From assembly GCA_900770335.1 (NCBI GenBank), contig CAAGKD010000174.1, forward strand, positions 1-15,224: 15,224 nt of DNA, in the 5' to 3' direction. Below the pieces are notes generated by a model. It did not search any database, was not told the origin of the DNA, and worked only from the letters and a program-made list of their open reading frames with translations. The stretch comes from an uncultured Sutterella sp. GTDB taxonomy: Bacteria; Pseudomonadota; Gammaproteobacteria; Burkholderiales; Burkholderiaceae_F. Each line of letters begins with the position of its first letter. The stretch's first letter is position 1. A program made the position numbers and the translations under genes. Of the stretch, positions 5,512 through 13,958 are shown piece after piece.

Positions 5512-6510
5512 ATGAGCATGTATTCGCGGATCGCCGCAACCGGTTCGGCCCTGCCCGGCGAGCGCGTCACCAATGACGAGCTCGCCCGTCGGCTCGCCCT
5601 TCGCGGCGTCGAGACGAACGATGAATGGATCCGCACGCGCACCGGCATTGAGGCGAGGCGCTTCGCCTCGGCGCAGGCCGGCGAGACGACGACGTCGCTC
5701 GCCGCCGCGGCCGCGCGCGAGGCGATGGAGCGCGCCGGGTTCGAGCCCGCGTCGATCGACCTCATCATCGTCGCGACGACCACGCCCGACATGGTGTTCC
5801 CTTCGACCGCCGCGCACGTTCAGGCGATGCTCGGCTGCACGGGCTGCGCCGCGTTTGACGTGCAGGCCGTGTGCGCGGGCTTCATCTACGCGCTCAACGC
5901 CGCGGACGCCATGCTCCGCGCAGGCCCCTACCGCCGGGCGCTCGTCATCGGCAGCGAGGTGATGTCGCGCGTCATCGACTTTGACGACCGCTCGACGTGC
6001 GTGCTCTTCGGCGACGGCGCAGGCGCCGTCGCGCTCGAGGCAAGCGACGCTCCGGGCATCCTCGCCGCGCGCATGTACGCCGACGGCGCCTTCGACGAAA
6101 AGGTGCTCGGGCTCACGGCCCGCCTCGAGGGCGGCGTCGTGAAGGGGAGCCCCTTCATCAGCATGGACGGCCGGCAGGTCTTCAAGCTCGCCGTCGAGGG
6201 GCTCGCAAACTCAGCCGAGGAGGTCGCCCGGCTCGCCGGCGTCTCCCCCGCGGAGGTGCGCCTCTTCGTGCCGCACCAGGCGAACCTGCGCATCATGACG
6301 ATGGTCGCGCGCAAGCTCGGCATTGCCGACGAAGCGATGGTGAAGACCGTCAATGAGCACGGCAACACCTCGGCCGCATCGGTGCCGCTCGCGCTCGACG
6401 CCGCGGTGAAGGCCGGGCGCGTCAGGAGCGGCGACCTCGTGCTCCTGCAGGCCGTCGGCGCCGGCATGGCCTGGGGATCGGCGATCCTCAAGTGGCGCGA
6501 CCGCGCCTGA
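5512..6510 (+). CDS. fabH: Beta-ketoacyl-ACP synthase III (KAS III)
   Basis: Starts fatty acid synthesis by condensing acetyl-CoA with malonyl-ACP in the cytoplasm. The product is 332 residues, normal for the thiolase-fold KAS III family. The catalytic triad is visible: Cys121 in VQAVCAGF, His255 in VPHQANLRI and Asn285 in NEHGNTSAAS. The family features NDEWI (36-40) and RTGIEARR (43-50) and the glycine-rich GDGAGAV (167-173) are present. The ATG at 5512 has AAGGAG (5501-5506) five bases upstream. It heads fabH-fabD-fabG in one direction with gaps of 44 and 33 nt, so these three are almost certainly one operon. The preceding terminator indicates a promoter within 5345-5500. Confidence 0.97.
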   Translation: MSMYSRIAATGSALPGERVTNDELARRLALRGVETNDEWIRTRTGIEARRFASAQAGETTTSLAAAAAREAMERAGFEPASIDLIIVATTTPDMVFPSTAAHVQAMLGCTGCAAFDVQAVCAGFIYALNAADAMLRAGPYRRALVIGSEVMSRVIDFDDRSTCVLFGDGAGAVALEASDAPGILAARMYADGAFDEKVLGLTARLEGGVVKGSPFISMDGRQVFKLAVEGLANSAEEVARLAGVSPAEVRLFVPHQANLRIMTMVARKLGIADEAMVKTVNEHGNTSAASVPLALDAAVKAGRVRSGDLVLLQAVGAGMAWGSAILKWRDRA

Positions 6511-6554
6511 AGCATCGGACACAAATCACAAGACACCATCAGGAGATCTGACTC

Positions 6555-7499
6555 ATGCGTCTCGCATTCGTCTTCCCCGGTCAGGGCAGCCAGTCGGTCG
6601 GCATGCTCGGCGGCTTCGCCGGCAACGCGACGGTCGAGGATCATGTCGCGCGCGCGGACCGCGCGCTCGGCCTCCCGCTCTCGGAGCTCATCGCCCAAGG
6701 CCCCGCCTCGGAGCTCGGCCTCACGGTCAACACTCAGCCCGCGCTCCTCACGGCGAGCGTCGCCTTTTACGACGCCTGGCTTGCCGCGGGCGGCATGAAG
6801 CCCGCCGTCATGGCCGGGCACTCCCTCGGAGAATATTCAGCCCTCACCGCGGCCGGCGCGCTCGACTTCGAGACGGCCGTCCGGCTCGTGCGCTTTCGCG
6901 CCGAGGCGATGCAGAGCGCCGTTCCGGTGGGCGTGGGCGGCATGTGCGCCGTCATCGGGCTTGCCGACGAGGTCGTCGTCGAGTGCTGCCGCGAGGCGAG
7001 CGCCGAAGCCGAGCCCGTCGAGGCGGTCAACTTCAATTCGCCCGGCCAGGTCGTGATCGCGGGCGAAAAGCGGGCGCTTGCGCGCGCCGTCGAGCTCGTC
7101 AAGGCGAAGGGCTGCCGCAGAGCGATCGAGCTCGCCGTCTCCGGGCCCTTCCACTCGAGCATGCTTCGGCCCGCCGCGGAGCGGCTCGCCGAGCGCCTTG
7201 CCCAGACGCAGATCCGCACGCCTTCAATTCCCGTCATCGCCAACGTTGACGTTCAGGCGCATTCCTCGCCCGAGGCGATCCGCGCCGCGCTCGCCGCCCA
7301 GGTCGCCTCGCCCGTGCAGTGGGTGAGGACGATCGAGGCGATGGCCGCCGACGGCGTCACCGACATCGTCGAGTGCGGTCCGGGCAAGGTCCTGCAGGGC
7401 CTCATCCGGCGCATCGCCCCGTCGATCCGCGTCTGGGGCGTCTCCGATGCGGAGAGCCTCGCCGCGACGATGGACAAGCTCGCGCAGGTTGCCGGCTGA
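6555..7499 (+). CDS. fabD: Malonyl-CoA:ACP transacylase
   Basis: Transfers malonyl from CoA to the ACP phosphopantetheine arm, supplying extender units for FabH and FabF. The product is 314 residues, as expected. The nucleophile is Ser90 in GHSLGEYSAL (88-97), with His200 in SGPFHSSM as its catalytic partner and Arg115 in the RAEAMQ segment positioned for the malonyl carboxylate. The N-terminal FPGQGSQ (7-13) and the late GPGKVLQGL segment are family hallmarks. AGGAG at 6541-6545 precedes the ATG by 9 nt. It sits between fabH and fabG in the conserved order. Confidence 0.97.
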   Translation: MRLAFVFPGQGSQSVGMLGGFAGNATVEDHVARADRALGLPLSELIAQGPASELGLTVNTQPALLTASVAFYDAWLAAGGMKPAVMAGHSLGEYSALTAAGALDFETAVRLVRFRAEAMQSAVPVGVGGMCAVIGLADEVVVECCREASAEAEPVEAVNFNSPGQVVIAGEKRALARAVELVKAKGCRRAIELAVSGPFHSSMLRPAAERLAERLAQTQIRTPSIPVIANVDVQAHSSPEAIRAALAAQVASPVQWVRTIEAMAADGVTDIVECGPGKVLQGLIRRIAPSIRVWGVSDAESLAATMDKLAQVAG

Positions 7500-7532
7500 A
7501 CCGCACCGCTTCACTTCTGGAGAGATTCAAAC

Positions 7533-8300
<768 letters not shown>

Positions 8301-8327
8301 CCGATGAGAGCGGCGGAGGACGGCTTT

Positions 8328-8336
8328 TGCTAAAAT
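8328..8336 (+). promoter_or_regulatory. Extended -10 promoter of acpP
   Basis: TGC followed by TAAAAT (8331-8336) forms an extended -10 element. No recognisable -35 box lies 17 nt upstream. The start would be near 8343, about 85 nt before acpP. An extra promoter fits the high demand for acyl carrier protein. Confidence 0.65.
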
Positions 8337-8427
8337 CTACCGCTATCCTTTTCGACCCTGCATGCTCCTGAAGCACGGGGTTACCCATCGCAAGAGACAA
8401 GCCCCCCAATTCGGAGTGAGGAACAAA

Positions 8428-8667
8428 ATGGACGATATCGAACAGAAGGTCAAGAAAATCATCGCTGAGCAGCTCGGCATCAAGGAAGAGGACATCAAGA
8501 ACGAGTCCTCCTTCATCGAGGACCTCGGCGCTGACAGCCTGACCACCGTTGAAATGTCGCTCGCGCTCGAGGACGCCTTCGGCATCGAGATCCCCGACAC
8601 CGAGCAGGAGAACCTCCGCACGGTTCAGCAGGCGATCGACTTCGTCAAGGCCGCCGTCAACAAGTAA
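8428..8667 (+). CDS. acpP: Acyl carrier protein
   Basis: Small acidic carrier that holds growing acyl chains on a 4'-phosphopantetheine attached to serine. The product is 79 residues, standard for bacterial ACP. The attachment site is Ser37 in GADSLTTVE (34-42), preceded by the conserved DLG. The helical segments, the run ALEDAFGIEIPD (46-57) and the ending AIDFVKAAVNK are typical. ATG 8428 is chosen over an in-frame upstream start at 8362 because it begins with the conserved MDDIEQKVKKII and has GAGGA (8418-8422) 5 nt before it. It lies 127 nt after fabG, with its own promoter in that gap, and is followed by two hairpins before fabF. Confidence 0.98.
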   Translation: MDDIEQKVKKIIAEQLGIKEEDIKNESSFIEDLGADSLTTVEMSLALEDAFGIEIPDTEQENLRTVQQAIDFVKAAVNK

Positions 8668-8675
8668 TTCGGCGC

Positions 8676-8701
8676 CAGAGCGAAAGGCGACGCGCGCTCT
8701 G
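8676..8701 (+). other. Hairpin just after acpP
   Basis: CAGAGCG (8676-8682) pairs with CGCTCTG (8695-8701) around a 12-nt loop, with no U-tract. It is likely a 3' structure of the acpP mRNA. Confidence 0.45.
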
Positions 8702-8727
8702 CGCACAGCAGCGGGGCGCGCGAGGAG

Positions 8728-8756
8728 AAGCGGGACTCGGAGACGGGTCCCGCTTT
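8728..8756 (+). terminator. Partial terminator between acpP and fabF
   Basis: AAGCGGGAC (8728-8736) pairs with GTCCCGCTT (8747-8755), a 9-bp stem followed by only three T. With so short a U-tract it would terminate incompletely, allowing more acpP than fabF transcript. The stem is seen; attenuation is inferred. Confidence 0.5.
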
Positions 8757-8866
8757 GCATGCGGGGGAAGGGAAATCCCGCCCAACCGCTAATCCATTCG
8801 GTCCGTCACGGACGCCGCCTGCGCCAGGGGCGCGCGCGGCCGGGCGGTCTCCGGGAGAACAAAGAA

Positions 8867-10108
8867 ATGATGAATCGTCGGGTTGTCGTCACCGGTCTCG
8901 GCATGGTCTCTCCGCTCGGCGCGGATCTCGCCACGAGCTGGCGCAACGCCCTCGAGGGCAAGTCCGGCGTCGGCCGCATCACGGCCTTCGATCCGTCGGA
9001 GTTCGGCTGCCAGATCGCCGGCGAAGTGAAGGACTTTGACGCCGCGAAGTACCTCGGCGTCAAGGAGGTCCGGCGCTTTGACCGCTTCGTGCACTTCGGC
9101 GTCGCCGCCGGTCTCATGGCGCTTGAGGACTCCGGTCTTGAGGTGATCGAGCAGAACGCGCCGATGATCGGCGTCGCGATCGGCGCGGGCATCGGAGGGC
9201 TGCCGAGCATCTGCGCGAACAACGACGCGATGGTCTCGCGCGGCCCGCGCCGCATCTCCCCGTTCATGATCCCGGGCTGCATCATCAATATGGCCTCGGG
9301 GCAGCTCGCCATCATGAAGGGCCTCAAGGGCCCGAACATCGCCCACGTCACGGCCTGCTCGACGGGCCTGCATGCGATCGGCGAGGCGAGCTACATCATC
9401 GCCCGCGGCGACGCGGACGTGATGGTCGCGGGCGGCGCCGAGTCGACGGTCTGCAAGCTCGGCATCGGCGGCTTTGACGCGATGCACGCGCTCTCGCGCA
9501 GGAACGACGAGCCCGAGCGCGCCTCGCGCCCCTTCGACCGCGACCGCGACGGCTTCGTCATGGGCGAGGGCTCGGGCGTGCTCGTCCTTGAGGAGCTCGA
9601 GCATGCGAAGGCCCGCGGCGCGAAGATCTACGCCGAGGTCGCCGGCTACGGCCTTTCGGGCGACGCCTACCACATCACCACCCCGGCCTCGGACGGTCCG
9701 GTGCGCTGCATGCGCATGGCGCTCCGGCACGCCGGCATGAGCCCCGAGGACATTGACTACCTCAACGCGCACGGCACCTCCACGGCCGTGGGCGACCGCA
9801 ACGAGGTCAAGGCGATCCGCGAGGTCTTCGGCGAGCATGCCGGGCGAATCGTCGTCAACTCGACCAAGTCCATGACGGGCCATCTCCTGGGCGGCGCCGG
9901 CGGCATCGAGTCGGTCTTCTCCGTGATGGCCGTCGCCGAGCAGGTCTCGCCCCCGACCATCAACCTCGAGAACGTCGACGAGGAGTGCCAGGGGATCGAC
10001 TTCTGCGCGAACGCCGCGAGGAGAATGACGATCCGCGCCGCGATGAAGAACTCCTTCGGCTTCGGCGGCACGAACTCGACGGTGATCTACAAGCGCTTCG
10101 AGGGCTGA
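8867..10108 (+). CDS. fabF: Beta-ketoacyl-ACP synthase II (KAS II)
   Basis: Condenses acyl-ACP with malonyl-ACP in chain elongation. The product is 413 residues, the normal length. The Cys-His-His triad is Cys164 in TACSTGLHAIGEA, His302 in NAHGTSTAVGD and His339 in KSMTGHLLGGAGG, with the conserved lysine Lys334. The N-terminal RRVVVTGLGMVSPLG and C-terminal NSFGFGGTNS are diagnostic. Two adjacent ATGs exist (8867 and 8870); GGGAG (8853-8857) lies 9 nt before the first. It follows acpP by 199 nt, with a possible partial terminator in between, and is closed by the terminator at 10144-10201. FabF rather than FabB is supported by length, motif pattern and the acpP-fabF arrangement. Confidence 0.97.
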   Translation: MMNRRVVVTGLGMVSPLGADLATSWRNALEGKSGVGRITAFDPSEFGCQIAGEVKDFDAAKYLGVKEVRRFDRFVHFGVAAGLMALEDSGLEVIEQNAPMIGVAIGAGIGGLPSICANNDAMVSRGPRRISPFMIPGCIINMASGQLAIMKGLKGPNIAHVTACSTGLHAIGEASYIIARGDADVMVAGGAESTVCKLGIGGFDAMHALSRRNDEPERASRPFDRDRDGFVMGEGSGVLVLEELEHAKARGAKIYAEVAGYGLSGDAYHITTPASDGPVRCMRMALRHAGMSPEDIDYLNAHGTSTAVGDRNEVKAIREVFGEHAGRIVVNSTKSMTGHLLGGAGGIESVFSVMAVAEQVSPPTINLENVDEECQGIDFCANAARRMTIRAAMKNSFGFGGTNSTVIYKRFEG

Positions 10109-10117
10109 TCGGGTCCG

Positions 10118-10136
10118 GGGCCCCGACTCGGGGCCC
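10118..10136 (+). other. GC-rich hairpin at the fabF 3' end
   Basis: GGGCCCCG (10118-10125) pairs perfectly with CGGGGCCC (10129-10136) around a 3-nt loop, 9 nt after the fabF stop codon. No T-run follows. It sits directly before the main terminator. Confidence 0.55.
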
Positions 10137-10143
10137 GGGCGCG

Positions 10144-10201
10144 AGGGACGCGCCTGCGTTCCGGCCGCACGCTCCGGCCGGGCCGCAGGGCGTCCCTTTT
10201 T
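10144..10201 (+). terminator. Long-stem rho-independent terminator of the fab operon
   Basis: AGGGACGC (10144-10151) pairs with GCGTCCCT (10190-10197). After a one-base bulge, CCTGCG (10153-10158) pairs with CGCAGG (10184-10189), and CCGGCC arms continue inside. T5 spans 10197-10201. Confidence 0.85.
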
Positions 10202-10247
10202 GCTTTTCCGTGCCGCTTCCCCCCAGGCGCGGCGGGGCGCCTTCGCA

Positions 10248-10284
10248 CCGGCCGCTCCCCGGCCGCTCCCCGGCCGCCTCCCGG
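10248..10284. repeat. 11-bp tandem repeat upstream of the lepA promoter
   Basis: CCGGCCGCTCC occurs at 10248-10258 and 10259-10269, then with two changed bases at 10270-10280, and CCGG starts a fourth unit at 10281. The period is about one helical turn and the array ends 20 bp before the TGG of the -10 element. Confidence 0.75.
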
Positions 10285-10304
10285 AGCGTCGCCGGTTCGT
10301 CAGC

Positions 10305-10313
10305 TGGTAAAAT
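10305..10313 (+). promoter_or_regulatory. Extended -10 promoter of the lepA operon
   Basis: TGG followed by TAAAAT (10308-10313), the same element as before rpmF. No -35 match lies 17 nt upstream; that position is in the GC-rich sequence after the tandem repeat. Transcription starting near 10320 would leave a leader of about 160 nt. Confidence 0.65.
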
Positions 10314-10376
10314 TACAGATTCCGGACATTTGTCCCGCGAGAAGCCGCACTTTCTCGCAAAAGGGCGCCGCTCCCG

Positions 10377-10430
10377 CGGCGGAGGCGCATCGAACTCATC
10401 GAGCGCGCAGCGCAGCGCGCCTCTCCGCCG
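10377..10430 (+). other. Stem-loop in the lepA leader
   Basis: CGGCGGA (10377-10383) pairs with TCCGCCG (10424-10430), continuing as GGCGC (10384-10388) with GCGCC (10417-10421) across a 2-nt bulge. It ends about 50 nt before the lepA start. The role is unknown. Confidence 0.5.
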
Positions 10431-10479
10431 GTTCGGCACGGGCCGCGCCCGTCATCCAAGAACGCTTTCCACCCAGACG

Positions 10480-12273
10480 ATGCAGAACATCCGCAACTTT
10501 TCGATCATCGCCCACATCGACCACGGCAAGTCCACGCTCGCCGACCGCCTCATCCAGCGCTGCGGGGGCCTGTCCGACCGCGAGATGAGCGAGCAGGTTC
10601 TCGACAGCATGGACCTCGAGAAGGAGCGAGGCATCACCATCAAGGCCCAGACGGCGGCCCTGCGCTACAAGGCGCAGGACGGCAAGGTCTACGAGCTCAA
10701 CCTCATCGACACCCCGGGCCACGTCGACTTCTCCTACGAGGTGAGCCGGTCGCTGTCGGCTTGCGAGGGGGCGCTCCTTGTCGTCGACGCCACGCAGGGC
10801 GTCGAGGCGCAGACGGTGGCGAACTGCTACACGGCCATCGACCTCGGCGTCACGGTGATTCCGGTCCTCAACAAGATGGACCTTGCGAGCGCGGATCCCG
10901 TCGCGGCGAGCGAGGAGATCGAGGACGTGATCGGCATCGACGCGACGGACGCGATTCCGTGCTCGGCCAAGACCGGCCTCGGCGTCGACGACATCCTCGA
11001 GCGCGTCGTGCGCGAGGTGCCCGCTCCGAAGGGCGACCCCGACGCGCCCCTGCAGGCGCTCATCATCGACTCGTGGTTCGACAACTACGTGGGCGTCGTG
11101 ATGCTCGTGCGCGTCGTGAACGGCACGATCCGCCCCAAGGACAAGATCGAGCTCATGGCGACGAACGCCGCGCACCTCGTCGAGCAGGTCGGCGTCTTCA
11201 CGCCCAAGAGCGTGCAGCGCGACAGCCTCTCGGCGGGCGAGGTGGGCTTCGTCATCGCGGGCATCAAGGAGCTCAAGCATGCGCGCGTGGGCGACACGGT
11301 GACGCTCGCCCAGAAGCCCGCCGAGGAGCCGCTTCCCGGCTTCAAGGCCGTAAAGCCGCAGGTGTTCGCCGGGCTCTTCCCGGTCGAGTCCAACCAGTAC
11401 GACGCCCTGCGCGACGCGCTCACGAAGCTCCAGCTCAACGACGCGGCGCTGCAGTTCGAGCCCGAGAGCAGCCAGGCGCTGGGGTTCGGCTTCCGCGCGG
11501 GCTTTCTTGGCCTGCTGCACATGGACATCGTGCAGGAGCGCCTTGAGCGCGAGTACAACATGGACCTCATCACGACGGCCCCGTCGGTCGTCTATGAGGT
11601 GCTCCTCACCGACGGCGAGACGATCCACGTCGAGAACCCCTCCAAGCTCCCGCCCGTCGACAAGATCGAGGAGATCCGCGAGCCGATCGACACGGTGACG
11701 ATCTTCGTGCCCAACGAGTTCGTCGGCGCCGTCATGAAGCTCTGCCAGGAGAAGCGCGGCGTGCAGACGAACCTCGCCTACCACGGGCGCCAGGTGCACC
11801 TCACGTACGACCTCCCGCTCGCGGAGATCGTCCTCGACTTCTTCGACCGCATGAAGTCCCTCACGCGCGGCTACGCCTCGATGGACTACGAGTTCAAGGA
11901 GTACCGCGCCGCCGACGTCGTGCGCGTGGACATCCTCATCAACGGCGACAAGGTCGATCCGCTCTCGGCGATCATGCACCGCTCGAACGCCGTTCCGCGC
12001 GGCCGCGAGCTCGTGCAGCGCCTGCGCACGCTCATCCCGCGCCAGATGTACGAGGTCTCGATCCAGGCCGCGATCGGCGCGAACATCATCGCCCGCGAGA
12101 ACGTCAAGGCCCTGAGGAAGAACGTCCTCGCCAAGTGCTACGGCGGCGACATCACCCGCAAGCGCAAGCTCCTCGAGAAGCAGAAGGCCGGCAAGAAGCG
12201 CATGAAGCAGGTCGGCAGCGTCGAGATTCCGCAGGAGGCGTTCCTCGCGATCCTGCAGACCGAAGAGAAGTGA
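10480..12273 (+). CDS. lepA: Elongation factor 4 (LepA), ribosomal back-translocase
   Basis: Translational GTPase related to EF-G that acts on stalled or misassembled ribosomes. The product is 597 residues, essentially the E. coli length. G1 is AHIDHGKST (11-19), switch residues GITI (51-54), G3 DTPGH (77-81) with the catalytic-type His81, and G4 NKMD (131-134). The LepA-specific C-terminus is present (LAKCYGGDITRKRKLLEKQK, then GKKRMKQVGSVEIPQEAF). The start at 10480 is set by the conserved MQNIRNFSIIAHIDHGKS; the frame is open further upstream, but that part has no homology. No clear Shine-Dalgarno sequence precedes this ATG. lepB follows after 28 nt, as in many proteobacteria, so an operon is likely. 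Confidence 0.97.
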   Translation: MQNIRNFSIIAHIDHGKSTLADRLIQRCGGLSDREMSEQVLDSMDLEKERGITIKAQTAALRYKAQDGKVYELNLIDTPGHVDFSYEVSRSLSACEGALLVVDATQGVEAQTVANCYTAIDLGVTVIPVLNKMDLASADPVAASEEIEDVIGIDATDAIPCSAKTGLGVDDILERVVREVPAPKGDPDAPLQALIIDSWFDNYVGVVMLVRVVNGTIRPKDKIELMATNAAHLVEQVGVFTPKSVQRDSLSAGEVGFVIAGIKELKHARVGDTVTLAQKPAEEPLPGFKAVKPQVFAGLFPVESNQYDALRDALTKLQLNDAALQFEPESSQALGFGFRAGFLGLLHMDIVQERLEREYNMDLITTAPSVVYEVLLTDGETIHVENPSKLPPVDKIEEIREPIDTVTIFVPNEFVGAVMKLCQEKRGVQTNLAYHGRQVHLTYDLPLAEIVLDFFDRMKSLTRGYASMDYEFKEYRAADVVRVDILINGDKVDPLSAIMHRSNAVPRGRELVQRLRTLIPRQMYEVSIQAAIGANIIARENVKALRKNVLAKCYGGDITRKRKLLEKQKAGKKRMKQVGSVEIPQEAFLAILQTEEK

Positions 12274-12301
12274 TCCATCCCCGCGACGGAGTCCGACTGA
12301 A

Positions 12302-13192
12302 ATGAACTTTGCCCTGATCCTCTTCATCATCACGCTCGTCACGGGCGTCTTCTGGGTGCTCGAGCGCGTGCGGTTCCTTCCCGAGCGGCGTCGCCGCGCC
12401 GACGCGGCCTGCGCCGCCTTCGAGGCGGCCAACCGCGAGGCGCTCGGCCGCGGCGAGCAGGCCCTCGTCGACGAGTGTCGCGCCATCCGCGCCCGCGAGA
12501 TCCGCCAGCCTTGGTGGCTCGAGTACACGGCCGGACTCTTCCCGGTGATCCTCGTCGTGTTCCTTCTGAGGAGCTTTCTCTTCGAGCCCTTCCGCATCCC
12601 GTCGGGCTCGATGCTCCCGACGCTGCACATCGGCGACTTCATCCTCGTCAACAAGTACGACTACGGCATCCGCCTGCCGGTCACGAACCAGAAGATCATC
12701 GACCTCGGGTCCCCGAAGCGCGGCGACGTCGTCGTCTTCCGCTATCCGATGGACGAGAGCGTGGACTTCATCAAGCGCATCGTCGGCGTTCCGGGCGACC
12801 GGGTCGAGTACCGCGACAAGGTTCTCTACATCAACGGCGTCGAGCAGAAGCAGTCCGCCCCCCGCGACTTCCTGGACGCGTCGACCATGATCACGCTCGA
12901 CGAGCGCGACGAGGCCCTGGGCGAGGTCGATCACATGATCGCGATCGACCACCGGCGCCCGGGCTGGGTGCCGCTTCACGCCGTCATGCGCCGCGAGCAG
13001 GAGTGCTCGTACAACGACCGGGGCTTCGTGTGCACCGTTCCGCCGGGCAAGTACTTCGCCATGGGCGACAACCGCGACAACAGCGAGGACAGCCGCTACT
13101 GGGGGTTCGTGCCTGACGAGAACCTCGTCGGCCGCGCCGTCCTCATCTGGGCGAACTTCGGCGAGATGAGCCGCGTGGGCGGCTTCCGCTGA
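12302..13192 (+). CDS. lepB: Signal peptidase I
   Basis: Membrane-bound protease that removes signal peptides of secreted proteins on the periplasmic side. The 296-residue product has two N-terminal membrane segments (about 2-20 and 77-92) separated by a charged cytoplasmic loop. The Ser-Lys dyad is Ser103 in IPSGSMLPTL and Lys158 in DFIKRIVGVPGD; the box E motif GDNRDNSEDSRYWG spans 255-268. ACGGAG (12286-12291) precedes the ATG by 10 nt. It is co-directional with lepA (28-nt gap) and rnc (57-nt gap). In other Burkholderiales a small DUF4845 membrane protein gene often lies between lepB and rnc; there is no room for it here. Confidence 0.97.
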   Translation: MNFALILFIITLVTGVFWVLERVRFLPERRRRADAACAAFEAANREALGRGEQALVDECRAIRAREIRQPWWLEYTAGLFPVILVVFLLRSFLFEPFRIPSGSMLPTLHIGDFILVNKYDYGIRLPVTNQKIIDLGSPKRGDVVVFRYPMDESVDFIKRIVGVPGDRVEYRDKVLYINGVEQKQSAPRDFLDASTMITLDERDEALGEVDHMIAIDHRRPGWVPLHAVMRREQECSYNDRGFVCTVPPGKYFAMGDNRDNSEDSRYWGFVPDENLVGRAVLIWANFGEMSRVGGFR

Positions 13193-13249
13193 CCCCCGGG
13201 GCGAACGGATCCCGACCGGAAAAGACAAACGACAGAAAAGAAGGAAAAC

Positions 13250-13930
13250 ATGCTTGCGCTTAATGAGCTCGAGGAACGCATCGGCTACGTCTTCACGGAC
13301 AAGAAGCTTCTGAGGCGCGCGGTCACGCATCGCAGCTTCGCCGCCGAGCACAACGAGCGCCTTGAGTTTCTCGGCGACTCGGTGCTCAACTGCGTGATCG
13401 GCTACGCGCTCTTCCTGCGCGACAAGCACTTCAACGAGGGCGAGCTCTCGCGCGTGCGCGCGAACCTCGTCTGCGAGGGGACGCTGCACGAGATCGCGCA
13501 GCGCATCGAAGTGTCGTCGTTCATGTACATGGGCGAGGGCGAGCTCAAGACCGGAGGGCTCCGCCGCCCGTCGATCCTCGCCGATGCGATGGAGGCGATC
13601 TTCGGCGCGGTCTTCCGCGAGGCGGGGTTCGACGCCGCGCAGCGCGTGATCCTGCATCTCTACGAGCCGATCCTCTCGGCGCTCACGCCCGAGAAGATGG
13701 GCAAGGACCCCAAGACCCGCCTGCAGGAGCTCCTGCAGGGCGAGCATCTGCCGAGGCCCGAGTACAGCATCCTGCACACGATGGGCGCCGCGCACGAGCG
13801 CACCTTCGAGTGCGAGTGCCGCATCGAGGCGCTCGGAATCACCACGACCGGCGTCTCGACGAGCCGCCGCTCGGCCGAGCAGGCCGCCGCCGAGGCGGCG
13901 ATTGAGCTCGTGAGGAAGCGCGGCGCATGA
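13250..13930 (+). CDS. rnc: Ribonuclease III
   Basis: Endonuclease for double-stranded RNA that processes rRNA precursors and many mRNAs. The 226-residue product has the signature NERLEFLGDSVL (35-46) with Glu39 and Asp43, the second metal-binding part ADAMEAIFGAVF (111-122) with Asp112 and Glu115, and a C-terminal double-stranded RNA-binding domain from about 153 (DPKTRLQELLQ) to the AEQAAAEAAIELV helix. The length matches E. coli Rnc. AAGGA (13241-13245) lies 4 nt before the ATG. The rnc-era pair is conserved; era starts 28 nt after the rnc stop. Several strong hairpins in this window could be substrates, which is speculation. Confidence 0.97.
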   Translation: MLALNELEERIGYVFTDKKLLRRAVTHRSFAAEHNERLEFLGDSVLNCVIGYALFLRDKHFNEGELSRVRANLVCEGTLHEIAQRIEVSSFMYMGEGELKTGGLRRPSILADAMEAIFGAVFREAGFDAAQRVILHLYEPILSALTPEKMGKDPKTRLQELLQGEHLPRPEYSILHTMGAAHERTFECECRIEALGITTTGVSTSRRSAEQAAAEAAIELVRKRGA

Positions 13931-13958
13931 TGCGCCGCCAGCCATGAGGAGACCCGAC

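Larger units (their letters stand above)
10109..10479. other. Gene-free interval between fabF and lepA
   Basis: No gene lies here. The interval carries, in order, two hairpins ending the fab operon (10118-10136 and 10144-10201), an 11-bp tandem repeat (10248-10284), an extended -10 promoter (10305-10313) and a structured lepA leader. The frame of lepA remains open upstream through the whole interval, but the conserved protein starts only at 10480. In Burkholderia the rpoE-rseA-rseB-mucD genes stand here. Confidence 0.7.

Noticed and set aside
9985..10479. Upstream extension of the lepA frame
   Set aside because: The frame is open but overlaps the fabF end and the fab terminator, and LepA homology begins exactly at the ATG at 10480.
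10396..12654. A 752-codon antisense open frame over lepA
   Set aside because: Shadow of lepA with no recognisable domain; the long antisense frames at 12152-14134 and 13839-15191 are rejected for the same reason.
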